NCBI GenBank assembly: GCA_944470555.2
Contig: OX104127.1
Coordinates: 54,468,140-54,532,139, forward strand
Direction: 5' to 3'
DNA length: 64,000 nt
DNA from: Heterobilharzia americana
Lineage: Eukaryota; Platyhelminthes; Trematoda; Strigeidida; Schistosomatidae
Position 1 is the stretch's first letter, and every line of letters starts with the position of its first letter. Positions 35,245 to 47,289 of the stretch are shown in pieces. The notes under the pieces are model-generated. The model did no database searches and was not told where the DNA came from. It saw only the letters and a list, made by a program, of their open reading frames with translations. The translations under genes and the position numbers were made by a program.

Positions 35245-35440
35245 GGGAGTTGGAAATAAAAGCCATTGGATTCTGAACCAGTAGGTGACTGTGAAACATG
35301 AAGGTCATGGGTTCTATCCCTGGCTAGGTCATTATTGCGCACTGCTAAGGAGTTCCATACCAGCTGTCCAGTTCCCCCAGGTTTCCGATGTCCCTGCAAC
35401 TAATGTCAGTTCATGATGAATACCAAGTTGGATAACAAAC
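35245..35440 (+). repeat. SINE-like repeat, family S, hammerhead part decayed
   Basis: The tRNA-like head carries GGGTTCTATCCCTGG as B box. It is followed by GCGCACTGCTAAGGAG, and then the second half of the hammerhead stem II and the GAAA core are deleted (TTCCATACCAGCTGTCC). The 3' tail CTAATGTCAGTTCATGATGA is the family tail. No ribozyme activity is expected. Confidence 0.75.
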
Positions 35441-35739
35441 GATGCGATTACTTGTGTATTGCACATCGACGTGGACTATACTGTGTGATAAAAATGAAGT
35501 AGTAACTAAGCGATTCTAAGTTTTTACATATACTGCTTCTAACCGACTAGTCTGTACAGCTATTACTTCGTATACATGAGGTCAGTGTGAGATACATATG
35601 AACTATATCGAATCGAGTATTTTGACTGTTTTTATCTATTTTTGATCCATGGGTTACTTCTTAATACCAGTTGTTAACTAAACATATCATAGCATGAAGA
35701 ATTCTTGGCTTATTTCATCATCAATGGAGTCGAAGTTGT

Positions 35740-36010
35740 TTCCTATCATTGATGGTACCTTCCTGGCTGATGATAGCTGCTACCTTGACATGGTGATCGG
35801 GTTTGGTATCACAATGACCCAATGTGATACACTGGCTGTAATGCTTGTCCCCTTGAGGTTCTACTATATCAGAAAGGTCTGTTGGACAGTGGTGTAAACT
35901 GCTACACTGTGATGGGGGGTCCAAGGGTGAAGTTGTACTCCTGGATGAATGGGGTGTGACAGCGGTAACACGTTTTCCTTACTGAGAGGTGGGTTTAAAA
36001 ACGTCGGCCT
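35740..36010 (+). mobile_element. Family E retrotransposon, 5'-region fragment
   Basis: The segment GATAGCTGCTACCTTGACAT through GGCGTGACAGCGGTAAC-like sequence matches, in inverted orientation, 10050-10340, and in the same orientation 60-150. No coding domain follows, so only the leader part is present. Confidence 0.6.
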
Positions 36011-36014
36011 CTTT

Positions 36015-36585
36015 TAGGCTGCCTAGTTGTAAGCCAAATATAGCTTTCTCCACAGGAACAGCTGGATTGATAAATATACGTAGAAGTGGTAAAACTAGGC
36101 AGCCTGTCTTTTGTTTGTCAACAATAATCGGTCGACTAGAAAAGGATGAGCAAAGGTTAGAACCACAGAAAGTTTTTCTGATGGCTGTAGATAGCCTCAT
36201 CAAAAACAACCAATAAAATCACGAGATGATAACGGTTAGAAGATCAACTCTAGATTATCAAGAATTATTCTTAGAATTACAATAAATAAATAAACAAACA
36301 CTACAGAAATAGCTTTGAACACACCAACGCCAAACACATGCAGTAAGAGAAATGATTGTGCACCTGTCCCAGATAATATGGAAAATTCTACTACCCTTGG
36401 TCATCACAGAGAAGGAGAGAGAATTGGGACTATATAAACTGTGTCTCACAGTTGTTGTGTAGTTACCTGATATGAATATGGACAATAGATTGTGTCCGAA
36501 ACGATGTTATCCAATAAATGATGCTGTTTCATCACTACGTGTGATATTTCTATTAAGCAGGCTAAAATGGAATTGCAATCTATCC
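36015..36585. other. Intergenic, nothing recognised
   Basis: A 75-codon plus-strand frame at 35989-36216 and its antisense shadow show no family signature. Possibly flanking debris of the family E fragment. Confidence 0.35.
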
Positions 36586-36589
36586 CAAT

Positions 36590-37510
36590 GCCAAGGTTTA
36601 CTCACTGCTGTATTAATGAACGAGAGGAGGGAGATACGCCGGACCGCGTAAAAGATCCTAGAAGAAGATTTGGATTTCGCAAATGATGATTTATGTCTAA
36701 TGTCACACAAACTCGAAGATCTACATGCGAAAACTAACAAGTTGACAGAAGAGACAAAATGGCGAAGACGGGACTTCAAGTGAATATAGAGAAGATAGAA
36801 GTGATGAAGATACCCAACCAACGCCACCACCACCACCACCACCAAACTCCAATCACCATGAACGGGAGAAACCTAAAGGAAGTAGCCTCCTTCACCTACA
36901 CCTAACTAGGCAGGCAGCATCGTTTCAACTACAGGCGGCACAGGCACAGACGAGGACGTGAAAGCCAACCAGGATCGGAGAGACAACTAAATAACCTGAA
37001 ACCAGTGTGGAGATCTGCACTGCACTGCACTCAGCATGTGGAACAAGATGCGAATTTTCAACACCAACGTCAAGTCAAGTCAGTGCACGTGTATGGTTGA
37101 GAGACTTGGCACGTTACGAAAGGGATTTCCAACAAACTACAGATATTCATCAACAACTATCTACTCTGGCTCGCTACTGAAGCTGAGATCAGATGGCCAG
37201 AAATAATAAGAATAAGCAAGGAGGAACTGTGGCTGTCTGGTGACGAACCAACGAAGCAAGAACCTATTAGTCAACAAATATGCACTGGAAGGAGGTGGAG
37301 ATGGATTGGGGTGGGGTGGGCATACACTGAGAAGGCCGACTAAGGAGATCACGCACGAGGCCAGGCCCCGGAGTGGAACTGAAATGGGAAACGACGAGTT
37401 GGGTGTCTAAGGCGAGGGTGAAATGGAGGAGATCGTGTGAGGAAGAAATGAAAGCTTGTGGGGAGTGGTGAAGCCACGTTCAAAAGAACGCAGAGAAGAG
37501 AATGTACTGG
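36590..37510 (+). mobile_element. Family R (RTE-like) fragment, copy R3
   Basis: The plus strand follows the family from the LEEDLDFANDDLCLMS region (about 36658) through the KLEDLHAKTNKLTEE block, a (CAC)n run at 36823-36842, and the 3' coding part to about 37510. It carries the TCAAG duplication (GTCAAGTCAAGTCAGTGCAC at about 37070) shared with R1 and R6, and the TAACTAGGCAGGCAGCATCG change with an in-frame stop shared with R6. Very little protein can be read in one frame. Confidence 0.85.
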
Positions 37511-37519
37511 AAACGTGCT

Positions 37520-38030
37520 GCTGTGAACTGTGTATACTTATTAGTAAGGAAACAAGGTGGTCACCCTATAAATTCACTAATTAGTCCTTTTTTAGAACTC
37601 ATATGATTATTATTATTATGTGATCCATATGTCTCTATTTTATAGCATCTGAAGGTAGATATTTTAAGGTCATGAACAAGTTGCGTGTTTTTTTTCATAG
37701 AATATCATTAATGTTCCGAAAGAATGCGATCATTTTCTGTGTAGTACTCACTAAAGTTTATGAAAAATAAATGAAAATTATCGATTATTATTATTTTCTT
37801 TTGTTTTTGTTTTGTATTACTGTTTAAGACTAATCAATCGTACGGTTTTCGCTTAACTCTATAATGAAATTATTTTCAGCATTTCTATACAACGATAAAA
37901 CTTCATATAGAGTGTGATAAAAGAGTTTGAAGAGAAAAGAAATACCTCAGAAAACAGTCTCTTTTCCATGATAAATGAGCTGTCATTCAAATAAAAATCT
38001 GTGATGAAGTTTGAGTAAGATTTTGCATTA
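37520..38030. other. Intergenic, nothing recognised
   Basis: AT-rich spacer with a short ATTATTATT run near 37610 and no supported gene. Confidence 0.45.
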
Positions 38031-38092
<62 letters not shown>

Positions 38093-38093
38093 T
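38031..38093. repeat. (TTA)n microsatellite, 3' tail of family R copy R4
   Basis: About 20 units of TTA/ATT lie directly at the 3' end of R4 (whose minus-strand end reads GGAACCCAAGGGC). Other R copies end in shorter versions of the same AAT/TAA-type tail. The long poly-Asn open frame over it is an artefact. Confidence 0.9.
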
Positions 38094-38925
38094 AGCCCTT
38101 GGGTTCCTAGTGGAACATAGAGCTTCAGTAGCATGTCTCCATTTCACTCTGTTCTCTGCAATCTTTTAAACTTGACGCCACAACAGCCAACAAGCTTTCA
38201 TTTCTTCCTCACATCATCTCCTCCATTTCACCCTTACCTTGGACGCCCAACTCGTCGCTTCTCATCTGGGTTCCACTCGACTGCCTAGCCCGGCTCGTGA
38301 TATCCCCGAATGGTCTTCTCAGTGTATGCCTACCCCAATCCATCTCCACTTCCTTCGAGTGCATATTTGTTGAGCGATAGATTTTTAGTTGATTCGTCGT
38401 CAGCCAGAGTTTCTTGTTGCTTATTCTTTCTGGCCATATCAGCTTCAGTATTGAGCCAGCGTAGGCAGTAGTTGATGAATATCTGTAGTTTATTGGAAAT
38501 GCTATTCATGAAGCGCCGAGTTTCTGAACCATATAGAAGCACTAACTTGACTGGCATTGGTGTTGAAAATCGAGATGTTGTCCACGCTTTATGCTGAGTG
38601 CAGTGGAGGAGATCTTCACACTGGTTTCAGGTTAATGAAAGCCTATCTTGCTGTCTTTTCAATCCCGGCTTTGACGTCCTCGTCTGTGTCTGTGTCACAT
38701 GTAGTTGAAACGATGCTGCCTGCCTAGGTAGGTGTAGGTGAAAGAGGCTAACTCCTTCAAGTTTCTCCCATTGATGGTGATTGGAGCTTGTTGTTGTTGG
38801 TGGTGGTGGCGTTGGTTGGGTATCATCATCACGTTTGTCTTCTGTACGTTCACCTGAAGAAAGTCCCGTTTTCGCTGCCTCTTCTGTCAACTTGTTAATT
38901 TTTGCTTGTAAATCTTCGAGTTAAG
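38094..38925 (-). mobile_element. Family R (RTE-like) fragment, copy R4
   Basis: The minus strand shows AKINKLTEEAAKTG at the 5' limit, an FHLHLPRQAASFQLH-type reading of the shared CTAGGCAGGCAGCATCG change, NAxQVxLLYGSETRRFMNSI, then SNKLQIFINYCLRWLNTEAD, and the usual 3' end. It shares the AGGCAGGCAGCATCG variant with R3 and R6 but has a plus strand CTGGCATTGGTG insertion of three bases instead of the five-base duplication. Confidence 0.85.
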
Positions 38926-39469
38926 ATGTTGCATAACATAAGAAAATATTTTCAAACGAAATTATGATCAGAAAGAGGATTGAAACAAAAATAAACGTTA
39001 AATTATGTAAGAAGTGGACATTGTAAATTGAAAGAGATGATTGCTATGACTTTATAAAGTGAGAAGAAGTTGAATAAATTTCTTTTGTGTATAAACTACC
39101 AGTTTCTTCGTATGAATATCAAGAGGTTTGACGTTGCAGATAATACAAAGTCATGCGTCTTATCGAAGATTTCTTTTCACTCTATGAATGATTTTGAATG
39201 GAGAAATTGTTGAGATAGGTTAACCTGTGTTCAACTTTAACACTACTGATTGATCCACTGTTACCAGCGCTTGTAACCATGTGGGATAACACTCTTCAAT
39301 GTTTTTGGGTAGAAACCTCTTATCAAACGACGTGTATACGTTGCTCCATAAGAGCGAATGAATTGATCCATGCATATAGAAGTGGTCAGATACGAAAGTT
39401 TGTCCTTCAAACTGTTAGATGAGTGATGGGAGAATACTAGTCTTAGCATTGATGTAAGGAATGTTCTTT

Positions 39470-39770
39470 ATTATAATAATTATTATTTGTCCCTCGGATT
39501 CCTAGTAGAAGATAAGGCTTCAGTAGCACATCACCATTTCACTCTCTTCTCTTCAGTCTTTTCAACATGACTCCACAACTGCTTACAAGCTTTCATTTCT
39601 TCTTCACACCATCTCCTAAATGTCACCCTTGCCTCGGACGCCCATTTCATCGTTTCGCATTTCGATTCCACTTGAGGGCCTGACCTAGACTAGCATGTGA
39701 TGTCCCTATATCCAATCCTCATTGGTTTGTTGGCAGCTAGCCAGAGTTTCTTGTTGCTTATTGTTGTCAC
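39470..39770 (-). mobile_element. Family R fragment, copy R5 (3' end only)
   Basis: The plus strand reads ATTATTATTTGTCCCTCGGA then TTCCTAGTAGAAGATAAGG, the reverse of the family 3' end and tail, and continues through CCATCTCCTAAATGTCACCC. Only the last ~300 bp are present. Confidence 0.8.
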
Positions 39771-39774
39771 AGAG

Positions 39775-41585
39775 TTTGACATCTCGCTCCTCAGAGTATC
39801 ACCAACAGAATCACTTTAAATTTACTTTCATATAAAGCATCTTTTTTGCCACGGTGATAAAGTTCTCTTTACTGGTTTATGCTCGATATTCTTCTAGTTT
39901 TTACTGCCTAATTTCAGACCTTGGGATTAACTTCAACAAGTTTGATAGGACAATATAGAAATCCACTTAGTTTGTTTACTAGTTTATAGTGTGTTGAAGA
40001 TAAGAAAAATAGAACAAGTTTTTCATCAAAGAGTCTCTTTTCGGCGATTTCATTCTTAAGGCTGTATAATCACAAATCTATACACTTTTTCTTGTATCAG
40101 AGTTTCTTTATCAAGCTTGGCAACAAGAAAATAGTGTCAGTACATTCACTGTCAATCAGATTATAACTACACTTGTGTGAAGATTACTAAGTTTGGATTG
40201 GAAGTCTTGCAAAATGATAAAATGTTTTAAAACTGTAGAGTGTGTTCAGGAAGAGCATAGAAACAAGAATGAATAGTAAGTTACATTAGAAATGAATCGT
40301 GTGAAGAAGGAAATAGATGGATGGATGGATGAATAGAAAAACTGAAAATTAAGACGATGACAGGAGAGGGAGCTAACTGAACAATCTTCCTCTTTTGTAT
40401 ACAAAGCTTAGGTTTCTCCATATGGCTGGCAACAGCTTCAGTGATGAAAATATGAAGATATGGATTTTTTGGTAGGGTTCTTTTCATTTTATCGATGACT
40501 GAATGATAACGTGGTTGAGATAGGGTAACTTATGTTCATGATGTATTCCACTAGAGCACTCCTTATCAATACTGTGTTACTTCTTTGTAACCTCGCAGGA
40601 TAGTGCTCCTGAAACATATTAGATGACAGTAGGATCCATAAGAGCAAGGCAGGTGTATTGATTTGTGCACATAGAAATGGTCAGGTGCAAAATTGTTTCC
40701 TTCGAGTTGTTAGAAATCATTGAGTGGAAAGAGAATACCAAATTTGAGCGTTGATTCAGAGAATGGTCTCCTTGATCAGTTTGATATACTCTTGTTGAAA
40801 GTGTCAGCAGCAGAATCATCTTTGAAACTTAGATTCACATAAAGTATTTTTTGTCACGGTGGTGTGGTTCTCTTTAGGCAGGGGCTAGGCTTGAGATTTT
40901 CCTCTGTTAGGCGTCGTAGGAATCCATATTCAATCAGGATGTTCCTTAAAATAAAAATTTCTTTTTTTAACAGATAGGGACTGCAGAATGGTTTGTTGTG
41001 AGTGTCAAGAGATATGATGAGATTCCGTTTATGATTTATGAGCACCGAGACATGAAGTTTCGTCAGTTGACTATTCCAGTTCGTTTTTCTGTGAATTGAT
41101 CTCAACTTTTCATTGACTGTTTGTGTCAGTCAGCTCTATATTAAGAAAGTGGATTTTTCACTCATTTTCAGTCTCAAGACTGAATCTAATCTCTGAATGG
41201 TTACTGTTGAATATCTGTAGAATCTTATTCAAATCACATTTTACTTATGACAGATAAGTAAAGTACCATCCATGTCCCTTTTTACACCTAATTAACAATT
41301 CCTTAACATGGAGGGTTCATATTGCAACAGTCAAGTTGTTATCATTTATGTATCTGCATAAGAAAGAAATAGTTTCAGTAAGCGAGATGTAGGTGTAAAG
41401 TGATTCGACATCAGTTGGTATGTTCACGTGTCTTATGAAACGAAAATATTCAAGTGAAATTTAGAGTATGGCTGGCCAATCGCCTTGTAACAGGCTGTAG
41501 GGTTTCGGCCAGCCATTTCTTAACTGGATGGTATAGAGATCCAGACATGTGTAGAGTCAGATGAAGGAGTTTACCAGTTTTGTAA
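39775..41585. other. Long AT-rich spacer without a supported gene
   Basis: Open frames at 40281-40487, 40619-40819 and 40854-41105 (minus) have no domain. The segments 39780-39850 and 40780-40860 share phrases such as AGCAGAATCATCTTTGAAA/ACAGAATCACTTTAAATTT and TTTTTGTCACGGTGGTG, and 39390-39460/40660-40740 and 39240/40540 also look alike. This suggests a diverged duplication of about 1 kb within 39.1-40.9 kb. Confidence 0.45.
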
Positions 41586-41591
41586 AGTTAT

Positions 41592-42320
41592 TTATCACCA
41601 CCACCACCAAACTCGAATCACTATGAACGGGAGAAACCTAAAGGAAGTAGCCTCCTTCACCTACACCTAACTAGGCAGGCAGCATCGTTTCAACTACAGG
41701 TGGCACAGGCACAGACGAGGACGTCAAAGCCAGCCGGGATCGGAGAGACAGCAAGACAGGCACTAAATAACCTGAAACCAGTGTGGAGATCTGCACTGCA
41801 CCGCACTGCACTCAGCATGTGGAACAAGATGCGGATTTTCAACACCAACGTCAAGTCAAGTCAGTGCACGTGTATGGTTAAGAGACTTGGCACATTAGGA
41901 AAGGGGTTTCCAAAAAACTACAGATATTCATCAACAACTGTCTACTCTGGCTCCTTACTGAAGATCACATGAACAGAATGATAAGAATAAGCGACTGGTA
42001 ACTCTGGGAACGAACCAACCAAGAATCTATGGCTCAACAAATATGCAGGAGGAAGTGGAAATGGATTGGGCATTTACTGAGAAGGCTGACTGGGACATCA
42101 CGCGTCAGGCCAGTCACTCGAGTGGGAAATTAGATGGGAAGCGACGAGTTGGGTGTCGGAGGTGAGAGTGACGTTGAGGAGATGGTGTAAGGAAGAAATG
42201 ACAGCTTGTGGGTTGTCGTGGAGCCAGTTTCTGATGGTAGTAGAGAACAGAGTGAAATTGAGACGTGCTACTGAAGCCCTATGTTCTATTAGGAACTGAA
42301 GGGTCGAGTAATGTAATAAT
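41592..42320 (+). mobile_element. Family R fragment, copy R6
   Basis: It starts at a (CAC)n run (41597-41608) and continues like R3 to the 3' end at about 42300 (GTTCTATTAGGAACTGAAGG then TAATGTAATAATATAATAAG). It shares with R3 the stop-containing TAACTAGGCAGGCAGCATCG block and, with R1 and R3, the TCAAG duplication (41848-41867). R3 and R6 look closest to each other of all R copies. Confidence 0.85.
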
Positions 42321-42429
42321 ATAATAAGACCATAGAGAAGGAAAGTGTGTACTGTTTCTAGAACAACCTACTATAACGCCCTCGTAACACTTCTCATATA
42401 GAATGATGCATCAGTACGGCACTACCGAT

Positions 42430-42670
42430 CATTCTACGAAAACACCTTACTGCTGTCACACTCCCATACAGTCAAAACTGTGACCTCTCCCTTAGATCAG
42501 ACATCATGGTGTATCAGTTAACACTATGGTGGTAGCTGCTTTTTATCTTACCACTTTCTAACAAACCTTTTAGGTATGATAGGGCCTGAAGGAGCAACCA
42601 GAATAGGTGATGTGGTCATTGGTGAAATGCCAGTTCGAACTCTAAGTCAAGGTAGCAACTGTAGATCAGA
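42430..42670 (-). mobile_element. Family E 5'-region fragment, inverted
   Basis: The plus strand reads CACCTTACTGCTGTCACACT, a diverged version of 10074-10095 (CACCTTACTGCTGTCATACC), and runs parallel to 10060-10330 as far as GGTAGCAACTGTAGATC. It is therefore a minus-strand copy of the element leader. Confidence 0.6.
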
Positions 42671-43018
42671 AACAAAATTCTAGTTAAATAAACATTAGCG
42701 TGGATGTTGAGCGTGGCTTCGTATTAAGAAAACTGACCTCAAACTCAATATTTACACATAGAGTGTATCTGTAAGCAACAGTGGTTCTTTCCTTCTTATT
42801 TTGTTAATCAGATGACGCTTCAATGAAAATAGCAGCGTTTTTCTTTTGGTTACTCATGAGTAATCTAAGTAATACAATTAAAACAGTAGCGATCATTTCC
42901 GATAGATGGAGGATTGACGGTGTTTGATAATTTAATTATCAGATTGACAACCAGGGATAGTCGTGATTCGCAAACTTGTATTATTAATAATGAGTGGTAA
43001 TTGAAGGCAAAATTAAGA

Positions 43019-43092
43019 TCTGGGCTGCGGAGGGATTCTAACCAGCCATCTCATTTGTTACCGGCCCGGTGATCTACCAACTAAGCAATCAC
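43019..43092 (-). repeat. tRNA-like sequence (pseudo-tRNA or SINE head)
   Basis: Minus strand: ATTGCTTAGTTGGTAGATCA matches a tRNA A box and D arm, and GGTTAGAATCC is a near-perfect B box. The acceptor and anticodon stems do not pair well, so a working tRNA is unlikely. Confidence 0.6.
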
Positions 43093-43139
43093 GTAGTCGC
43101 GCATTATCGTGAGTGAACAGTTGTAGGAGAATTCGGATG

Positions 43140-43275
43140 GTTGGATCATGACGCATTGGCTCATTAGGATGGTGCCTGAGGCAACACCTGAAGGACGCTG
43201 TTGGGGTCATTGTTACACACTGCTGAGGAGACCCGTACTACGGCAAAACAGCTGACTGGCGCTTTTGGTGTAGTT
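43140..43275 (+). repeat. SINE-like repeat, family S, decayed hammerhead
   Basis: The element shows ACACACTGCTGAGGAGACCC then GTACTACGGCAAAACAGCTG. The CTGAGGA part is intact, but the stem II strands no longer pair (GACC/CGGC) and the GAAA core has become AAAA. Confidence 0.65.
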
Positions 43276-43279
43276 TAGA

Positions 43280-45635
43280 TAATTCAGTCAATCATCAAAT
43301 ATTATCCTTGCTCATACTGATGATATTCATGTACCCAATTATTGCATAGAAACATGCAAACGAAATAAATTGCCACTAACTTCTTGCATTAAAACAAACC
43401 GGTTGTGAGAATAAAGTTGTAGCGGAGAGAAATTTTCTTTCTGCTGAAGTTATTTTTATCACATGTCTCAAAGAGGGTAATAAATTTCAAGTTTTTCTTA
43501 TCTCTTAGATGTTTGTAACGAAAACATCAGAAAACGAATCGATAGTTAAAATAATTCGGATATAACTTATGACAAAATTGTGCTCATTTTGACACCGTAA
43601 GTAATTTCAACCATTATGATTACCATGGAAACAGTTTCATGTGGAGAAGAATCACTTCAGTGAGTGATCGATTCACCCACAGTCTAATGGACGCATTCTC
43701 AAATCAATATTTTAACTCAGAAATAACAATACGCCTTTGAATACATTTGTTTTTAGTGGGGACACAAATTATGTTGTATTCCTACTTTACTCTACATTAT
43801 AGACTAAGCTGTCGACAAAACTGTTTCTTTCAAGAAAACATTTTCTAAACAAACAAAAATAACAATAATGAACAGTTTTGTTATTACCTTGTAGTCTTTT
43901 ACTAGAAAATCTCACAGTCCACTAAACAACGGAAATCCCTGACAAGCAATGTGAATGAAGACTGTAACGTATGGATGACTTTCCATCTCAATTTCACTGA
44001 AAGCAGTCATGATCGCTTCCAATTACCTCTAGCAATCGCAATCAAATAATATTTCTAAATAACTGTATTCTCAGTACTTTGATGAAGTTGACTTCACACT
44101 GGTGAAGATGCACTAGCCATTTATCCAATAGATATCCAATAGACTGATGTCAGTGAGAAGTTATTAATGAACTGAAGGTCACTGGAATCAGTCTTGTCTT
44201 ACTTGTTTGCTGTATAAGCTAAAGAGGCTTTCAAAGTTGTTTGCAGATGAGTTCTTCCATGGTGTAATTGTACCGGCTGAATTGACGAAGCCAAGTAGTT
44301 CAAGTTAATCGTATCCTGGACTCCTACTTAGCTTAAATGGTAACAAACGGAGTGCATGTGAAATCTGATTGGTTCCGCTCAATTGAAAAGTCGGTATACC
44401 ATTTGCCGTGCCAAAGATCTTTACAAATATAGATTGATAGAATGACATAACTCCAGTCAATGAAGTTTGTAACACTTAATCTGAACCCAGTGGACAATTA
44501 CAAATCTCTGCTGAAGTTCAATAAAACTGTGGTTCTCTCCATCTGAATGTTGGAATCTGTATTTGGTGTTGTTTATTCCCTATCTTGACTACTTCGTCTT
44601 GCCCTATTCCCTTCACTCAGTCACTACCACTGATATCTCACTTCATCCCCTCACTTTCCACACTCTCTTTCTTCTTGAAGTGCTTGTATGGAATACTGCA
44701 TCTTCAACTGATAGTCAGTTGGCTGCTCTGTGAAGTCCTGCATTGTACCTTTCATTTTGCCATCATAAACAGTGATGTCGATGCAAACGTTTGCATCGGC
44801 AATTTCACTATTAAAGGATTACTTGGATAGTGGTTATTCAGTGATAAACAGAAATCTCACAATCTCACACTGTCTCCTTCAATAACTTGTAGAGGGACGT
44901 TATTGTCAATGGTTGGAATGATCAGTGAGTAAAGCAACCAATGAGGAACCGATTTGTTGTGTAATTATTTGTAAAGGTTGTCATGGTGACCGTAGTCACT
45001 ATTCAATTGGTGTTATTGTTTTCTGAAATGAAAAATACTTGAATGTAAATCAACTTCATAATTGCCTACAACGCCCAATTGGATTTCAACTATTCTAGTC
45101 AGTTAACTACCTTCATTGAAAGAAGAACATTCTCACCTATCTCAATAACAACATTGTCAACAATGTTTAATAATGATGAAGGATAGAGCAGGTGAAAAAT
45201 ATCAATTGGATGAGATGAATGACCTTGTTCAAGGTAAAAATACTTTATTATAATTATGTAGATTTAAGTGAAATGAATGGAAGAGGTGGATACTGTGTTC
45301 AAGTAATCATTAGAAATTGAACAAGAATGAGGCAATTATACTTGTATACTTAATAAGCATTGAATCCTTTAATTTCACTGTTCAAGGTTAGTAAACTATT
45401 AAGGCAACGAAATAGAGCGGTTTCTTTTTAAGTAGAAAAATGAACCAGTTTCTACATTTACATAGCCATCCTTAGTGAATCAATAGGATACTCACTCAAC
45501 TGTAATATTTTGTCAATCAGCTATTACTCTACTTTGACAGGTTGAATATTCCGTAGTTCCTGTTCATTCATAAGTTATACTTTGATATGAGAACTATGGA
45601 GTCGACTAGTGAGTAAATGATGATAATTGTCTTAC
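43280..45635. other. Long AT-rich spacer without a supported gene
   Basis: 2.3 kb with one 81-codon plus-strand frame at 44585-44830 that has no recognisable domain. I see no RNA gene or repeat family member. Confidence 0.45.
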
Positions 45636-45639
45636 TATT

Positions 45640-46495
45640 ATATGATTATTTTTCCCTTGGGTTCCTTGTTGAAATAGGGCTTCAGTAGAACGCCTCCACT
45701 ACACTCCCTTCTCACCAGTCTTCTCAACCTGGATTCACCAACCCCCACAACCTTTCATTTCTTCTTCACATGAACTCCTCCATGACACCATCACCTGGCA
45801 AGCCCAACTCGTCCTTTTCCCTTTGGATTCAACTCGATGCTCTGTCCTGGCACGTGGTGTTCCTACTCAGCCTACTCAGTATATGCCCAATCCATCTGGA
45901 TTTTCGTCTTCTGTATATTGTTGGGTGATGGGTTCTCGCCTCATTGGTTCGTTGGCAGCCAGCTACCCAGTCAAGGTTCCTACTTGCTTATTCATATTAT
46001 TCTAGCCATCTGATCTGATCTTCATTGTCGAGTGAGAGAGCATAGGTGGCAGCTATTGATGAATGTCTGTAGTTTGTTGGAAATGCTTTTCATGACGCAT
46101 CAAGTTTCTGAACCATCACATAGGAGAACTGAATTGATTGAATTGGTGTTGAAAATGTGGATCTCGTTGACGCGTTATGCTGAGTGCAGTGTAGTCAATC
46201 TCCACACTGATTTTAGATTCATGTAGGAAGGTCTGTCCCGCTGTCTTTCTGACACTGTCTTTGACATCCTCATTTGTGTCTGTGTCATGTGTAGTTGAGA
46301 CGATGCTGCCTAGGTAGGTGGATGAGATAACTTCGTTTAGGATTCTCTCGTTGATGGTGATTTGTGCTTGTTGTTCATGATCTGCATGATCCAGTCCAGT
46401 CGAGTCCACAACAGTCAGGAATATCATGGGTGATAGTAGACAGCCTTGTCTTACTCCCCTCTTTACTTCAAAGACGTCACTAAGTGCCTTGCTAT
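45640..46495 (-). mobile_element. Family R fragment, copy R7
   Basis: The minus strand begins with a GTKQGCLLSPMIFLTVVDST-like block near 46430 (VKRGVRQGCLLSPMI in two frames), an ITINERILNEVISSTYLGSI block, and the 3' end with tail at about 45645. It belongs to a second subgroup with R8 and R10, marked by ATGTGATGGTT and small in-frame insertions. A large internal deletion removes the catalytic FADD block between 46380 and 46430. Confidence 0.8.
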
Positions 46496-46499
46496 GACA

Positions 46500-47120
46500 A
46501 CTTAATTAAGGTTTCAAAGCATCTGTTATTATAGAGACATTCAACTGTAACTTTTTCATTGTACCACATAAAATCACTGACACTTCTTGCTACAATTCAA
46601 ATCAATAAAGTCTGACAAAGTAATGACTGATGAGCTCGAAAGTTGAATGAATACTCATAAAATATTGTAAACTTACATTCCCTTCAATTCATTCTGTTCA
46701 GGCTACTAACTCAATGTTATTCAAGTATACATTTTCACTGATTACTGTTCTCCTTATATCATACACCGACTGAACATTACTCAAGTGAAATGTGATAAGA
46801 CCTGTGTGATTCAATCAATGTTTAGTACTGCTCAAAATATATGTGTTTATTATTCTACAGTCATAAAAGTGTCATGTATATTCTCTGGAAACGAGTTAAC
46901 TACTTGATGTTTATCATTGGTTAATTGTTATCTCTGATTTAATCCCTTATGCTTCACGGTAATATTTATAAACTGTGACTGGCTTTCATTTGAAATGAAT
47001 CAAACACTTGATTCTCTAGTTCTTTAACACATAAGTGTATCAGTAATATGGTACATCTAACAGTATAGTGAAGTTCATCTACCTACTAAATGGTCTAGAC
47101 CGAAACTCTTAATGATAATA
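46500..47120. other. Intergenic, nothing recognised
   Basis: AT-rich spacer with no supported gene or repeat. Confidence 0.45.
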
Positions 47121-47124
47121 AACT

Positions 47125-47285
47125 CTGTGGAGTAGTGGATTACACCTTGGCGTATGAAGCGATGGGTACGAGGTTCGAGTTTCAGTGGGAACAACATCAC
47201 TCACCACTGGGGTGTAGGTACATCCATCTGACGAGTCCCAAGTAGGACGAGACACACATACTGGATTCCTCTCCTACCCACAACC
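47125..47285 (+). repeat. Smα-type repeat with tRNA-like head and decayed hammerhead
   Basis: A tRNA-like head (GTGGATTACACCTTGGCGTA, B box GAGGTTCGAGTTTC) is followed by the hammerhead-like block 47221-47270. CTGACGA (47228-47234) fits CUGANGA, stem II is GTCC/GGAC with loop CAAGTA, but the core GAA has become GAG (47249-47251) and the first stem I pair is U·C. Stem I is otherwise ATCCA/TGGAT. Probably inactive. Confidence 0.7.
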
Positions 47286-47289
47286 GACT

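Noticed and set aside
37859..38134. Open frame with a long Asn run
   Set aside because: It is the (TTA)n tail of family R copy R4 read in one frame.
44585..44830. 81-codon plus-strand frame with a hydrophobic stretch
   Set aside because: Length and composition fit chance in AT-rich DNA; no start context or homologue is recognisable.
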